A stretch of 64,000 bases of DNA. It comes from Mycobacterium pinniadriaticum. GTDB lineage: Bacteria > Actinomycetota > Actinomycetes > Mycobacteriales > Mycobacteriaceae. The translations under genes were made by a program, and so were the position numbers. Shown here one piece after another: positions 50,901-60,702 of this stretch (positions are counted from its first letter, which is position 1; each line of letters begins with the position of its first letter). The stretch spans positions 186,001 through 250,000 of the forward strand of contig NZ_JAPJDO010000005.1 in assembly GCF_026242045.1 (NCBI RefSeq), read 5' to 3'. The notes under the pieces are model-generated. The model was given only the letters and a program-made list of their open reading frames with translations, was not told the origin of the DNA and did not search any database.

Positions 50901-52181
50901 GTGACCGCCGAACTGAGCCAGCACCGATTGTCAGCGCCGCTAACCGCGGCTGACATCGATGAGGCCGCGCGGCGAATTTCCGGTGTGGTCAGCCAGAGCC
51001 CGCTGCAGCACAGCGACCGGCTCTCGCAGGCCACCGGCGCCGAGGTGTATCTCAAGCGCGAGGATCTGCAGAGCGTGCGGTCCTACAAGCTGCGCGGGGC
51101 ATACAACCTGCTCAAGCAACTCTCCGATGCCGAACTCGCCGCCGGGGTGGTGTGCTCCTCGGCCGGTAACCATGCGCAGGGATTTGCGCTGGCCTGCCGC
51201 TCGATGGGTGTGCACGGCAGGGTCTACGTGCCGGCCAAAACCCCGAAGCAGAAGCGTGACCGCATCCGCTATCACGGCGGGGACTACATCGACCTGATCG
51301 TCGGTGGGAACACCTACGATCTGGCGGCCGCCGCGGCGTTGGACGACGTCGCGCGCACCGGTGCCACCCTGGTCCCGCCGTTCGACGATCCGCGCACCAT
51401 GGCCGGGCAGGGCACGATCGCCGTCGAGATCCTCGATCAGCTCCAGGCCGAGCCGGACCTGGTGGTCGTTCCGGTCGGTGGCGGCGGGTGCATCGCCGGG
51501 ATCACCACCTACCTGGCCGAGCGGACCACGAGCACCGCGGTGCTCGGCATCGAGCCCGCGGGCGCGGCATCGATGATCGCGGCACTTGCCGCCGGCGGTC
51601 CGGTCGCGCTGGATCACGTCGACCAGTTCGTCGACGGCGCGGCGGTCAAGCAGGTCGGTGCGCTGACCTATCAGGCACTGGCCGCGGCCGGTGACATGGT
51701 GTCGGTCACCACGGTCGACGAGGGCGCGGTCTGCACCGCCATGCTGGACCTGTATCAGAACGAGGGCATCATCGCCGAGCCCGCCGGGGCGCTGTCGGTG
51801 GCGGGGTTGCTGGAGGCCGATGTCGCACCGGGGTCGACGGTGGTGTGCCTGATCTCCGGAGGCAACAACGACGTGTCTCGCTATGGCGAGGTGCTCGAGC
51901 GGTCGCTGGTGCACCTGGGCCTCAAGCACTACTTCCTGGTCGACTTCCCGCAGGAGCCCGGCGCGCTGCGCCGGTTCCTCGACGAGGTGCTCGGCGCAGG
52001 CGACGACATCACGCTGTTCGAGTACGTCAAGCGCAACAACCGCGAGACCGGGGAGGCGTTGGTCGGTGTCGAGCTTGGCTCGGCCACTGGACTCGACGGG
52101 CTGCGGGCACGGATGGACGCCTCCGGCATCCATGTCGAGGCACTGGAACCCGGTTCGCCGGCCTACCGCTACCTGACCTGA
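50901..52181 (+). CDS. ilvA: Threonine dehydratase
   Basis: 426 aa (Rv1559 429). PLP enzyme converting threonine to 2-oxobutanoate for isoleucine synthesis. PLP Lys motif REDLQSVRSYKLRGAYN; Gly-rich phosphate loop VPVGGGGCIAG; C-terminal regulatory ACT-like domain after residue 330 (KHYFLVDFPQEPGALRRFL) of the single, shorter type. Starts at GTG 50901. Converges on treZ, overlapping it by 13 bp. Confidence 0.97.
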   Translation: MTAELSQHRLSAPLTAADIDEAARRISGVVSQSPLQHSDRLSQATGAEVYLKREDLQSVRSYKLRGAYNLLKQLSDAELAAGVVCSSAGNHAQGFALACRSMGVHGRVYVPAKTPKQKRDRIRYHGGDYIDLIVGGNTYDLAAAAALDDVARTGATLVPPFDDPRTMAGQGTIAVEILDQLQAEPDLVVVPVGGGGCIAGITTYLAERTTSTAVLGIEPAGAASMIAALAAGGPVALDHVDQFVDGAAVKQVGALTYQALAAAGDMVSVTTVDEGAVCTAMLDLYQNEGIIAEPAGALSVAGLLEADVAPGSTVVCLISGGNNDVSRYGEVLERSLVHLGLKHYFLVDFPQEPGALRRFLDEVLGAGDDITLFEYVKRNNRETGEALVGVELGSATGLDGLRARMDASGIHVEALEPGSPAYRYLT

Positions 52182-53902
52182 CCCGCCCGCGTCACCACCA
52201 CCGAATGCCCGGGCAGGTGGGTGCCGTGTGCACCCACTTCCGGCTCACCCCAGGCCAGCACCACTTCGCCGGCGGCCGGAACAGTGACCGGTTGCTCGCT
52301 GAGGTTGCAGGCGATCGCGATTGCACCGCGGCGCATCACGATCCAGCGCTCGTCCTCGTCGTAGTCGACCACCAGGTCGGTCAACCACGGGTCGGCCATG
52401 TCGGGGTCGGTGGCGCGCAGCGCGATCAGGGCCCGGTAGAAGGTCAGCAGCCTGGCGTGCTCGCCGGAGTGGATCTCGTCCCAGTCCAGCTTGGAACGCA
52501 GGAAGGTCTGTGGGTCCTGGGGGTCGGGGACGTCGTCGGCGTCCCAGCCGTGGTCGGCGAATTCGGCCTTGCGCCCTTCGGCCGTCGCCACGCCCAGTTC
52601 GGGTTCGGGGTGCGAGCTGAAGAACTGGAACGGGCTCGATGAACCCCACTCTTCGCCCATGAAAAGCATTGCGGTGTAGGGCGACCCGATGGCCAGCGCG
52701 GCTTTGACCGCGAGCTGCCCGTAGTCCAGGTTCTGCGATGGCCGGTCGCCGAGTGCCCGGTTGCCGACCTGGTCGTGGTCGGTGGTGTAGGCCATCAGCC
52801 GAGTCGCCGGGATCAGGGAGGTGTCCAACGGCCTGCCGTGTCTGCGTTGCCGGAACGACGAGTAGGTGCCGGCATGGAAATACCCGTTCTGCAGGGTGGC
52901 GGCCAGCGTGGCCATCGAGCCGAAATCGGAGTAATAGCCTTGCCGTTCGCCGGACACCGCGGTGTGGATGGCGTGGTGGATGTCGTCGTCCCACTGGGCG
53001 GTCAGCCCGTAGCCGCCGCGGTCGCGGGGAGTGATCAGCCGGGGGTCGTTGAGATCGCTTTCGGCGATCAGGGACAGCGGCCGGCCCAGAACCGCTGACA
53101 GCGCGTCAGTCTCGATGGCCAGCTCCTCCAGAAGATGGATCGCGGTGCTGTCGACGAGGGCGTGCACCGCGTCCAGTCGCAGGCCGTCGACGTGGAAATC
53201 GCGCATCCAGCGCAGCGCGCAGTCGATGATGTAGCGGCGCACCTCGTCGGCGTCCGGTCCGGACAGGTTGATGCCCTCGCCCCACGGGTTGCTCACCGCG
53301 GACAGGTACGGCCCGAACTTGGGCAGATAGTTTCCCGACGGGCCCAGATGGTTGAACACCGCGTCGATCAGTACCCCGAGTCCGCGGGTGTGACAGGCCT
53401 CGACAAAGCGCACCAAACCGTCGGGGCCGCCATAAGGTTCATGCACGGCGTACCACAGCACCCCGTCGTAACCCCAGCCGTGGATGCCGTTGAAGGCGTT
53501 GACAGGCATCAGCTCGACGAAATCGACACCCAGATCCACCAGGTAGTCCAGCTTCTCGACGGCGGAATCGAAGGTGCCGTCGGCGGTGAACGTCCCGGTG
53601 TGCAGTTCGTAGATCACCGCGCCCTCGATCGACCGGCCCGCCCACTGCTGATCTGCCCACCGCACCGCCGAGGCATCCCACAGTTGGGATCGCTCGTGTA
53701 CTCCGTCGGGCTGGCGAGGGGAACGCGGATCGGGAAGTACGACCGGATCATCGTCCAGGACAAAGCCGTAGCGGGCATCCGGGGCGCAGTCCACATCGGC
53801 GCGCCACCAGTCGTCGTCGCCGGCCGTCATATCGTGCAGCTGGCCATCGACATCGAGGCGCACCAGATCGGGCACCGGCGCCCACACCGCGAATTCAGGC
53901 AT
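52169..53902 (-). CDS. treZ: Maltooligosyltrehalose trehalohydrolase
   Basis: 577 aa (Rv1562c 580). Releases free trehalose from maltooligosyltrehalose. GH13 barrel after an N-terminal CBM48-like domain (FAVWAPVPDLVRLDVDG). Conserved regions: DAVFNHLGPSGNYL, DGLRLDAVHALVD with nucleophile Asp, ESDLNDPRL with the acid Glu, and TTDHDQVGNRA. The start ATG 53902 gives MPEFAVWAP and overlaps the treY stop by 8 bp. Last gene of the treXYZ operon. Confidence 0.97.
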   Translation of the reverse strand: MPEFAVWAPVPDLVRLDVDGQLHDMTAGDDDWWRADVDCAPDARYGFVLDDDPVVLPDPRSPRQPDGVHERSQLWDASAVRWADQQWAGRSIEGAVIYELHTGTFTADGTFDSAVEKLDYLVDLGVDFVELMPVNAFNGIHGWGYDGVLWYAVHEPYGGPDGLVRFVEACHTRGLGVLIDAVFNHLGPSGNYLPKFGPYLSAVSNPWGEGINLSGPDADEVRRYIIDCALRWMRDFHVDGLRLDAVHALVDSTAIHLLEELAIETDALSAVLGRPLSLIAESDLNDPRLITPRDRGGYGLTAQWDDDIHHAIHTAVSGERQGYYSDFGSMATLAATLQNGYFHAGTYSSFRQRRHGRPLDTSLIPATRLMAYTTDHDQVGNRALGDRPSQNLDYGQLAVKAALAIGSPYTAMLFMGEEWGSSSPFQFFSSHPEPELGVATAEGRKAEFADHGWDADDVPDPQDPQTFLRSKLDWDEIHSGEHARLLTFYRALIALRATDPDMADPWLTDLVVDYDEDERWIVMRRGAIAIACNLSEQPVTVPAAGEVVLAWGEPEVGAHGTHLPGHSVVVTRAGQVR

Positions 53903-56192
53903 CCGACCTCTCCAACAGCACGACGGGCAGATCACCGAACAACACGCCGGCCGGCGTGGGGCCGCAGAAGCGCGCACCGGTGAGCCGGTCGGTCCAGACG
54001 CCGTCCGGCAACGGCACAACGGTGTCGCCCCAGCCGTCGTGCTGCAGTCGAACCGTCCAGCGGGTGACCGCGACCAGCACGTCGGCACCACGCCCGAACG
54101 CCACGATGTGGTGGGCGGCGCCTCCGGCTGCCAACACCGGCCGATAGTCGCCGGACAGGAACGTGTCGGGGCGATCACGCCGGGCCTGCAGGGCGGCCCG
54201 CACCACCCGAATCTTCGGATGCGACAGGTGTTCGAGCTCGACTCCACGCAGGGCATAGTCGACCGGCCTGCGGTTGTCGGGGTCGACCAGGCTGTCCTCC
54301 CACAACTCGGTGCCCTGGTAGACGTCCGGGACCCCGGGGACGGTGAGGGCCAGGAGTTTCTGGCCCAGCGCGTCACTGTGTGCGTGGGGCTGGAGCTGGA
54401 CCACCAGTCCGGTGAGCTCGGCGGCGGCCGGGCCATCGAGGATCGCATCCAGCCAGGCATGCACGGCGTTCTCGAATTCGGTGTCCGGATCCGTCCACGA
54501 GGTGCGCCACGCGGCTTCCCGGATCGCCTTCTCGGTGTACGCGTGCAATCGGTCGCGCAACTGGGTCGTGACCTGTCCATCCGCCGGCCACACCCCGAAG
54601 ATGTTCTGCAATAAGAACAATGCGGTCGCAGGATCGGGCGCGGGTGAGGTGATCTGCCAGCTGGCGACGAATTCGGCCCACAGCGACGGCACCTGTGACA
54701 GCACGCCGATGCGCGCCCGCACATCCTCGCCGCGCTTGGTGTCATGCGTGGACAGCGTCATCATCGTGTGCGGCCACAGCCGACCGCGGACGGCGGCACT
54801 GCGGTGGAACTCCGCGGCGCTGATACCGAAGCAGGCCGGCTCACCGCCGACCTCGTTGAGCGAGACCAGCCGGGCATCGCGGTAGAAATAGCAGTCCTCC
54901 ACCGCTTTTGCCGTCATCGCCCCGCACAGTTGCTGCAGGCGGGCCGCCGGTTCGGCGCAGACCATCGAGGCCGAAACCAGTGCCAGCGGCGCGGCCAACT
55001 CCGGCTCCGCCTCGACGGTGTGGGCGATGGCCACCGACAGCACCGCCGACAGGTTCTGATAGTCGCAGCGGTAGACGCCGACGTTCGTCAGCAGGGCAAC
55101 CACCGCGTCGGGCAGCTGTGGGTGATCGGTGCCGACCGCGGCCACGATCGAACGGGACAGCCTGGCCAGTTCACTGGCCAAGGTGGTGGTGGCCGCACCG
55201 ACCTTCAACTGGCGCAGCAGATTCGGAATGCCCGCGTAGTCGAACCCATTGACATCAACGAGTTCGGTCAGCGCTTCGGCCCCGGTGGGGTCGACAAAGA
55301 TGCCACCGACCTCCCGCAGGACGTCATAACCGGTGGTGCCGTCGATCGGCAGTGAGGGATCCAGCGGCTCACCGACGCCGAGGATCTTCTCGATCACGAT
55401 CCAGGCCCGTGGTCCGATCAATTCCCGCAGCCGGAGCAGGTATCCGGTCGGATCGGTCAGGCCGTCGGGGTGGTCGATGCGCACCCCGTCCACCAATCCG
55501 TCGCGAAACCAGCGGGCCACTTCGGCGTGGGAGGCCTCGAACACGGCCGGGTCCTCCTGGCGCAGACCGGCCAGCGACGTGATGGAGAAAAACCTGCGGT
55601 ACCCGCACACACCGTTGCGCCAGCCGATCAGCCGGTAGTGCTGGCGGTCGTGCACCTCGGCGCCGGTTCCGTCCCCGGTGCCGGGCGCGATCGGGAAGGA
55701 GAGATCGCCGAGTCGGAGCCGGTCGCCGTCCACCCTCAGATCCGCCGTGTCTGCGTCAGAACCCAATACCGGCAACAGGATTCGGCTGTCCGGATCCGCC
55801 GACCAGTCGATGTCGAAGTACGTCGCGTAGGCCGACTGTCGGCCGTGCCGCAGCACATCCCACCACCAGGGGTTGCGCTCGGGCTGGTCCACTCCGACGT
55901 GGTTGGGGACGATGTCGACGACCAGACCCAGCCCGCGCGCCCGGGCCGCCTCGGCCAGCCGGGCCAGCCCCCCGGGGCCGCCCAGTTCGGCGGACACCGT
56001 GGTGGGGTCGGTAACGTCGTACCCGTGGCTGGACCCTGGTGCCGCGGTCAGAACGGGGGACAGGTAGAGATGGGTGACGCCGAGTCCGTCGAGATAGTCG
56101 AGGAGCTTCTCGGCGTCGGCAAAGGTGAAGGCGTCACCCGCCGAGGCGCCACGTAGCTGCAGGCGGTAGGTGGACAGCACCGGGTAGGCCAT
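53895..56192 (-). CDS. treY: Maltooligosyltrehalose synthase
   Basis: 765 aa, the same length as Rv1563c. Isomerises the reducing-end alpha-1,4 bond of maltodextrins to an alpha,alpha-1,1 bond. GH13 family 26: STYRLQLRGASAGDAFTF, LYLSPVLTAAPGSSHGYDV, VDIVPNHVGVDQPERN, VDGVRIDHPDGLTDP and the late LSTHDTKRGEDVRAR. Start ATG 56192 (MAYPVLSTYRLQ). Overlaps treZ and lies 17 bp after treX. Confidence 0.97.
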   Translation of the reverse strand: MAYPVLSTYRLQLRGASAGDAFTFADAEKLLDYLDGLGVTHLYLSPVLTAAPGSSHGYDVTDPTTVSAELGGPGGLARLAEAARARGLGLVVDIVPNHVGVDQPERNPWWWDVLRHGRQSAYATYFDIDWSADPDSRILLPVLGSDADTADLRVDGDRLRLGDLSFPIAPGTGDGTGAEVHDRQHYRLIGWRNGVCGYRRFFSITSLAGLRQEDPAVFEASHAEVARWFRDGLVDGVRIDHPDGLTDPTGYLLRLRELIGPRAWIVIEKILGVGEPLDPSLPIDGTTGYDVLREVGGIFVDPTGAEALTELVDVNGFDYAGIPNLLRQLKVGAATTTLASELARLSRSIVAAVGTDHPQLPDAVVALLTNVGVYRCDYQNLSAVLSVAIAHTVEAEPELAAPLALVSASMVCAEPAARLQQLCGAMTAKAVEDCYFYRDARLVSLNEVGGEPACFGISAAEFHRSAAVRGRLWPHTMMTLSTHDTKRGEDVRARIGVLSQVPSLWAEFVASWQITSPAPDPATALFLLQNIFGVWPADGQVTTQLRDRLHAYTEKAIREAAWRTSWTDPDTEFENAVHAWLDAILDGPAAAELTGLVVQLQPHAHSDALGQKLLALTVPGVPDVYQGTELWEDSLVDPDNRRPVDYALRGVELEHLSHPKIRVVRAALQARRDRPDTFLSGDYRPVLAAGGAAHHIVAFGRGADVLVAVTRWTVRLQHDGWGDTVVPLPDGVWTDRLTGARFCGPTPAGVLFGDLPVVLLERSDA

Positions 56193-56209
56193 AGCTGTGA
56201 CTGTTCCCG

Positions 56210-58354
56210 CTAGCCGGTCTTTTGAAGCACCAGAACCGATCGAGATGGCACGGTGATCGATTCGCCCGCCTTCACCACCACCTCGGTGGCGCCGGTGGCA
56301 TCCCAGGTGTCCAGGACGGCGGTCCACTGCTCGGCGTAGTCGCCGTCGGGAGTGACGAACTCGATCGGCTTTCTGTGCGCGTTGAAGCACAGCAGGAATG
56401 AGTCGTCCACGACGCGTTCTCCGCGCGAATTGGGTTCGGGGATGGCGTCACCGTTGAGGAACACCCCCACAAACTTGAAGCCCGAGCCCCAGTCGTCGTG
56501 CGTCATCTCCTGGCCGGCCGGGGTGAGCCAGGCGATGTCACGGACCTGGTCGCCGGTGCGAAGCGGCTCTCCGTCGAAGAAGCGGCGCCGCCGAAAGACG
56601 GGGTGCGCCTTGCGCAGAGCGGTCGCTCTCTTGGTGAACTCGAGCAGATCGGCGTTGGTTTCCTTCAATGTCCAGTCCATCCAGGACAGCGGGGAGTCCT
56701 GGCAGTAGACGTTGTTGTTCCCCAGTTGGGTGCGGCCGATCTCGTCGCCGTGAGCGATCATCGGGGTGCCCTGCGACAGGAGCAGGGTCGCGATGATGTT
56801 GCGCATCTGTTGATGGCGAAGGGCCATGATCTGCGGATCGTCGGTCGGACCCTCCACCCCGCAGTTCCACGACCGGTTATGGCTCTCGCCGTCGCGGTTG
56901 TGCTCGCCGTTGGCTTCGTTGTGTTTCTCGTTGTAGGACACCAGGTCTGCCAGGGTGAAGCCGTCGTGGCAGGTGACGAAATTGATGCTGGCACCCGGGC
57001 GCCGGCCGGTGGCCTCGTAGAGATCCGACGATCCGGTCAACCGGGACGCGAATTCGCCGAGGGTGGCCGGCTCGCCGCGCCAGTAGTCCCGCACGGTATC
57101 GCGGTATTTGCCGTTCCACTCCGTCCACAGCCCGGGGAAGTTGCCGACCTGGTAGCCGCCCTCGCCGATGTCCCACGGCTCGGCGATCAGTTTCACCTGG
57201 CTGATCACCGGGTCCTGCTGCACCAGGTCGAAGAACGCCGACAGGCGGTCGACGTCGTAGAACTCGCGGGCCAGGGTCGAGGCTAGGTCGAAACGGAATC
57301 CGTCGACGTGCATTTCCAGCACCCAGTACCGCAGCGAGTCCATGATCAGCTGCAAGGTGTGCGGATGCCTGGCGTTGAGGCTGTTGCCGGTGCCGGTGAA
57401 ATCCTTGTACAGCCGCTTGTCGTCATCGAGCAGCCGGTAGTAGGCAGCATTGTCGATGCCACGGAAGTTGATCGTCGGGCCCAGATGATTGCCTTCGGCG
57501 GTGTGGTTGTAGACCACGTCGAGGATCACCTCGATGCCGGCTTCGTGGAACGAGCGCACCATCGATTTGAACTCGGCCACCGCGCCCCCGGCGTGCTGGG
57601 TGGCGGCGTATTGGTAGTGCGGGGCGAAGAACCCGAAAGTGTTGTACCCCCAATAGTTCCGCAGTCCGAGGTCGAGCAGACGGTGGTCGTGCAAGAACTG
57701 GTGCACCGGCATCAGTTCGATCGCGGTCACGTTGAGGGTCTTGAGATGGTCGATCACCGCCGGGTGGCCCAGCCCCGCGTAGGTGCCGCGCAACTCCTCG
57801 GGTATGCCGGGATGGGTTTGGGTCATCCCCTTCACGTGGGCTTCGTAGATGATCGTCTCGTGGTAGGGGGTCCGCGGCAGGTGGTCGGATCCCCAATGGA
57901 AGAACGGGTTGATCACCACGCTGGTCATCGTGTGACCCAGGGAGTCGATCATCGGCGGAGTCCCGCCTGAGGCCGGGTCGTCGGCGTCGAGGTCATAGGA
58001 ATACAACGCCTGGCTGAAGTCGAAGTCGCCGTGGAAGGACTTGCCGTAGGGGTCGAGCAGCAGCTTGCTGGGATCACACCGGTGCCCGGCCGCCGGATCC
58101 CACGGGCCGTGCACGCGGAAGCCGTAGCGTTGCCCCGGGGTGATGGTGGGCAGGTAGGCGTGCCAGACGAAGCCGTCGACTTCGTCGAGTTCGATGCGGG
58201 TTTCGGTGCCGTCCTTGGCGATCAGGCAGAGCTCCACCCGGTCGGCCACTTCGGAGAACAACGAGAAATTCGTTCCGGCACCGTCGTACTCGGCACCCAG
58301 CGGGTAGGAGGCCCCAGGCCACACGGTGGTCAGCGTGGGTTCGCTCGACGACAT
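56210..58354 (-). CDS. treX: Glycogen debranching enzyme TreX
   Basis: 714 aa (Rv1564c 721). Isoamylase-type enzyme that debranches glycogen to feed TreY. CBM48 N-terminus (YPLGAEYDGAGTNFSLFSEV), then GH13 catalytic motifs DVVYNHTAEGNHLGP, DGFRFDLASTLAREF with the nucleophile Asp, and AEPWDIGEGGYQVG with the acid Glu. First gene of the treXYZ operon. Trehalose is the core of many mycobacterial surface lipids, including trehalose dimycolate and LOS. Confidence 0.97.
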   Translation of the reverse strand: MSSSEPTLTTVWPGASYPLGAEYDGAGTNFSLFSEVADRVELCLIAKDGTETRIELDEVDGFVWHAYLPTITPGQRYGFRVHGPWDPAAGHRCDPSKLLLDPYGKSFHGDFDFSQALYSYDLDADDPASGGTPPMIDSLGHTMTSVVINPFFHWGSDHLPRTPYHETIIYEAHVKGMTQTHPGIPEELRGTYAGLGHPAVIDHLKTLNVTAIELMPVHQFLHDHRLLDLGLRNYWGYNTFGFFAPHYQYAATQHAGGAVAEFKSMVRSFHEAGIEVILDVVYNHTAEGNHLGPTINFRGIDNAAYYRLLDDDKRLYKDFTGTGNSLNARHPHTLQLIMDSLRYWVLEMHVDGFRFDLASTLAREFYDVDRLSAFFDLVQQDPVISQVKLIAEPWDIGEGGYQVGNFPGLWTEWNGKYRDTVRDYWRGEPATLGEFASRLTGSSDLYEATGRRPGASINFVTCHDGFTLADLVSYNEKHNEANGEHNRDGESHNRSWNCGVEGPTDDPQIMALRHQQMRNIIATLLLSQGTPMIAHGDEIGRTQLGNNNVYCQDSPLSWMDWTLKETNADLLEFTKRATALRKAHPVFRRRRFFDGEPLRTGDQVRDIAWLTPAGQEMTHDDWGSGFKFVGVFLNGDAIPEPNSRGERVVDDSFLLCFNAHRKPIEFVTPDGDYAEQWTAVLDTWDATGATEVVVKAGESITVPSRSVLVLQKTG

Positions 58355-58360
58355 CTCTCG

Positions 58361-58366
58361 ACCTTA
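58361..58366 (-). promoter_or_regulatory. -10 box TAAGGT before treX
   Basis: On the complementary strand, TAAGGT (TANNNT) lies 6 nt before the treX ATG (CGATAAGGTCGAGAGATG). Probably the promoter of the treXYZ operon, with a nearly leaderless transcript. Confidence 0.5.
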
Positions 58367-58395
58367 TCGACGTGGGGCGCAGGATGCGCGGGTTG

Positions 58396-60573
58396 TCACC
58401 ACCAGCCGGTGGCCGCACCCAGCTGTCTGCCCAGTTCAGGGATCATGGTGCGCATATAGGTCGCGGAGATGTGATGAGAATCGTGGTAGATCAGCACATT
58501 TCCCTCGACAGCCCGGCACACGTCGGGCCGGCACACGGCGTCGGTCATGTCGAGGATCCTCATCTGAGGAAACCGGGCCAGAAAATCCAGGGTCTGGTTG
58601 CGGTCGGACAGTACCTTGGAACGCTTGATCCCGCAGGACACCGCGTCGCCGCCCTTGGCCAGACAATCTGCCGGGAAGAAGGGCTGTCCGTTGCGGACCA
58701 ACCAGGGCGTGTCGCGCATCGCCAGGATCGGAATATTGTTGTCCGACAAGGTTTGCCAGATACCGATGTAGGTTGCCGGCATCACGTCGCCGGGCTTGAT
58801 GTTCCATGGCCGGGTCGATGTGGTGAACACGAAGTCGGGATGGTCTTTGATCAGTTTGGCCATCACTCGCTGGTTCCACAGATGGCACTTCGGGTAGGGG
58901 CGGTTGTCACCCATCACCCGTGGAACTTCCTCCGTGGTCAGCGGGCAGCCCATCTTCAGATAGGTGACGATCTTGAAGTCGTGCATCTTGCCCAGCGCGT
59001 CCAGCGCGGTGATCCAGTGCTCGGCGTGTGACCCCCCGGCCAGCGCGATCGTCCGATGCGCCGCCGGGTCGCCGTAGGTGCAGTTGATGACGCCGGTGTT
59101 GTTGAAATCACTGATGCAGCCGTCGTTGGTCGACTCGGGCAGGTCGTCTTTGGCCTCCAACACGGTGGGCCGCATCGGCAGCTTCGGCACCCGGGCGTGC
59201 TCGGTCAGGGCCTGTGCACCGGGGTAGCCGGTCGTCGACAGCAAGGCCAGTTCCTTGCCGCTGGCGCGCTGGATGGTGACGTGCTCGCGCCAGGTGAACG
59301 ACGTCGCCGTCAGTGCCACCCCGAGCAGTGCCACGGTGGTGCCCAGCGCGATGGTGGGCCGACGCAGACGGGTACGCCACGGAATGACGATCGGCTGCGG
59401 CGCAACCGCGGACGCCGACCTGCCGGGGGACCGCAGCGGCTCCTCGACGAACCGCATCGTCAGGTAGGCCAGTACTCCCGAGATCGCCAGGAGGATCGCA
59501 CCGTCGAGGAAGCCGGCGTGGCTCCGGCCGCTGTAGGCGAGCCAGAAGATCAACAGCGGCCAATGCCACAGGTACAGCGAGTAGGCCATCGCACCGAGGG
59601 TCACCAGCGGCGCCGCGGACAGCAGCCGGTTGGGTAGTGGCAGCCGGTCACGCGTGGACGGACTGGCGTGGCGGTTGGACGCCGCCAGGATCATCAGCAG
59701 GGTCGCGCCCACGGGCACCAGCGCCCACGGTCCGGGGAACTCTTTGACCCCGTTGATGAGGGCGCCGCACGAGACGATCGCGGCCAGCCCGAGGGTGGCC
59801 AGCGCGGTGCGCAGCCACATCGGCCACCTGACATACGGCACCAGCGCACCGACGAGGGCGCCCAGCAGCAACTCCCAGGCGCGGGCGAAGCTGTTGTAGT
59901 AGGCGGCGGTCTGGTCGGAGACATGGATGACGGCGGCAAAGCTGAATGACGCGATGGTGAGCGTGGCCAGCAATGTCACAAACGTCACGCGCAGCCACCT
60001 GCCCAGGCGCCGGCGCAGCAGATAGGCAAACCCGAAAATAAAGACTAGGAACGAGATGTAGAACTGGCCCTGAACGGACATCGACCAGATGTGCTGCAGC
60101 GGACTGACCGCCTCACCGGCGCGGAGATAGTTCGACGCAGTCGCCGACAACTCCCAGTTCTGGAAGTAGCCCAGACTGGCCAGGCTCTGGTCAGCAAATG
60201 TCTCCCAGCGGGTCTGCGGCTGCACCAGGATGGTCAGCACCGCGCCCGCGGCAAGCACGACGACGAGCGCGGGCAACAGCCGCCGCACCAGTCGGAGGAT
60301 CTCTGGCCAAGGCGACAGCGACGAACCCGGATTCAGGGCGGTGCGCAACAGCGAACCGCCGAAGAAGAAACCGGACAGCACCAGGAAGACGTCGACCCCG
60401 CCCGACACCCGACCGAACCACACGTGGAACAACGCCACCAAGGCGATCGCGACACCACGAAGGCCGTCGAGGTCGTGGCGGTAGAAACCCGACTTCCGCG
60501 AGCCCGTCGCGGCGCGTTGAGGGGAACCCGCGTCCGCCGCTGCCGCCGGCGGGTTGGGGGTGAGGGTCAACAT
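58396..60573 (-). CDS. OafA-type membrane acyltransferase with SGNH domain (Rv1565c-like)
   Basis: 725 aa. The N-terminal AT3 domain (about 30-390) has ten to eleven membrane helices and the family signature RHDLDGLRGVAIALVALFHVW. The C-terminal exported SGNH domain (about 470-725) carries ALAGGSHAEHWITAL (catalytic Ser) and YHDSHHIS (Asp/His pair). Such proteins acetylate or acylate extracellular sugars and peptidoglycan-linked polymers. Orthologue of Rv1565c (729 aa). Substrate not defined. Follows treX after 41 bp on the opposite direction's upstream side, divergent from bioA. Confidence 0.92.
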   Translation of the reverse strand: MLTLTPNPPAAAADAGSPQRAATGSRKSGFYRHDLDGLRGVAIALVALFHVWFGRVSGGVDVFLVLSGFFFGGSLLRTALNPGSSLSPWPEILRLVRRLLPALVVVLAAGAVLTILVQPQTRWETFADQSLASLGYFQNWELSATASNYLRAGEAVSPLQHIWSMSVQGQFYISFLVFIFGFAYLLRRRLGRWLRVTFVTLLATLTIASFSFAAVIHVSDQTAAYYNSFARAWELLLGALVGALVPYVRWPMWLRTALATLGLAAIVSCGALINGVKEFPGPWALVPVGATLLMILAASNRHASPSTRDRLPLPNRLLSAAPLVTLGAMAYSLYLWHWPLLIFWLAYSGRSHAGFLDGAILLAISGVLAYLTMRFVEEPLRSPGRSASAVAPQPIVIPWRTRLRRPTIALGTTVALLGVALTATSFTWREHVTIQRASGKELALLSTTGYPGAQALTEHARVPKLPMRPTVLEAKDDLPESTNDGCISDFNNTGVINCTYGDPAAHRTIALAGGSHAEHWITALDALGKMHDFKIVTYLKMGCPLTTEEVPRVMGDNRPYPKCHLWNQRVMAKLIKDHPDFVFTTSTRPWNIKPGDVMPATYIGIWQTLSDNNIPILAMRDTPWLVRNGQPFFPADCLAKGGDAVSCGIKRSKVLSDRNQTLDFLARFPQMRILDMTDAVCRPDVCRAVEGNVLIYHDSHHISATYMRTMIPELGRQLGAATGWW

Positions 60574-60688
60574 GATCGGGTCTCAATGTACCCAACCGGA
60601 CGGTGTGTCTCATCTGCAGCGAATCGCCGGGCCGCCGCTGTGTTGCCATGGAGCAAACGCCACCTCCGGGCCCGCATCGTCGCCCGAC

Positions 60689-60694
60689 TAGGCT
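60689..60694 (+). promoter_or_regulatory. -10 box TAGGCT before bioA
   Basis: TAGGCT (TANNNT) ends 8 nt before GTG 60703. No BioQ-type palindrome (TGAAC-N3-GTTCA) is seen in the 129-bp gap, unlike in front of bioF. Confidence 0.45.
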
Positions 60695-60702
60695 CTTCCA
60701 GC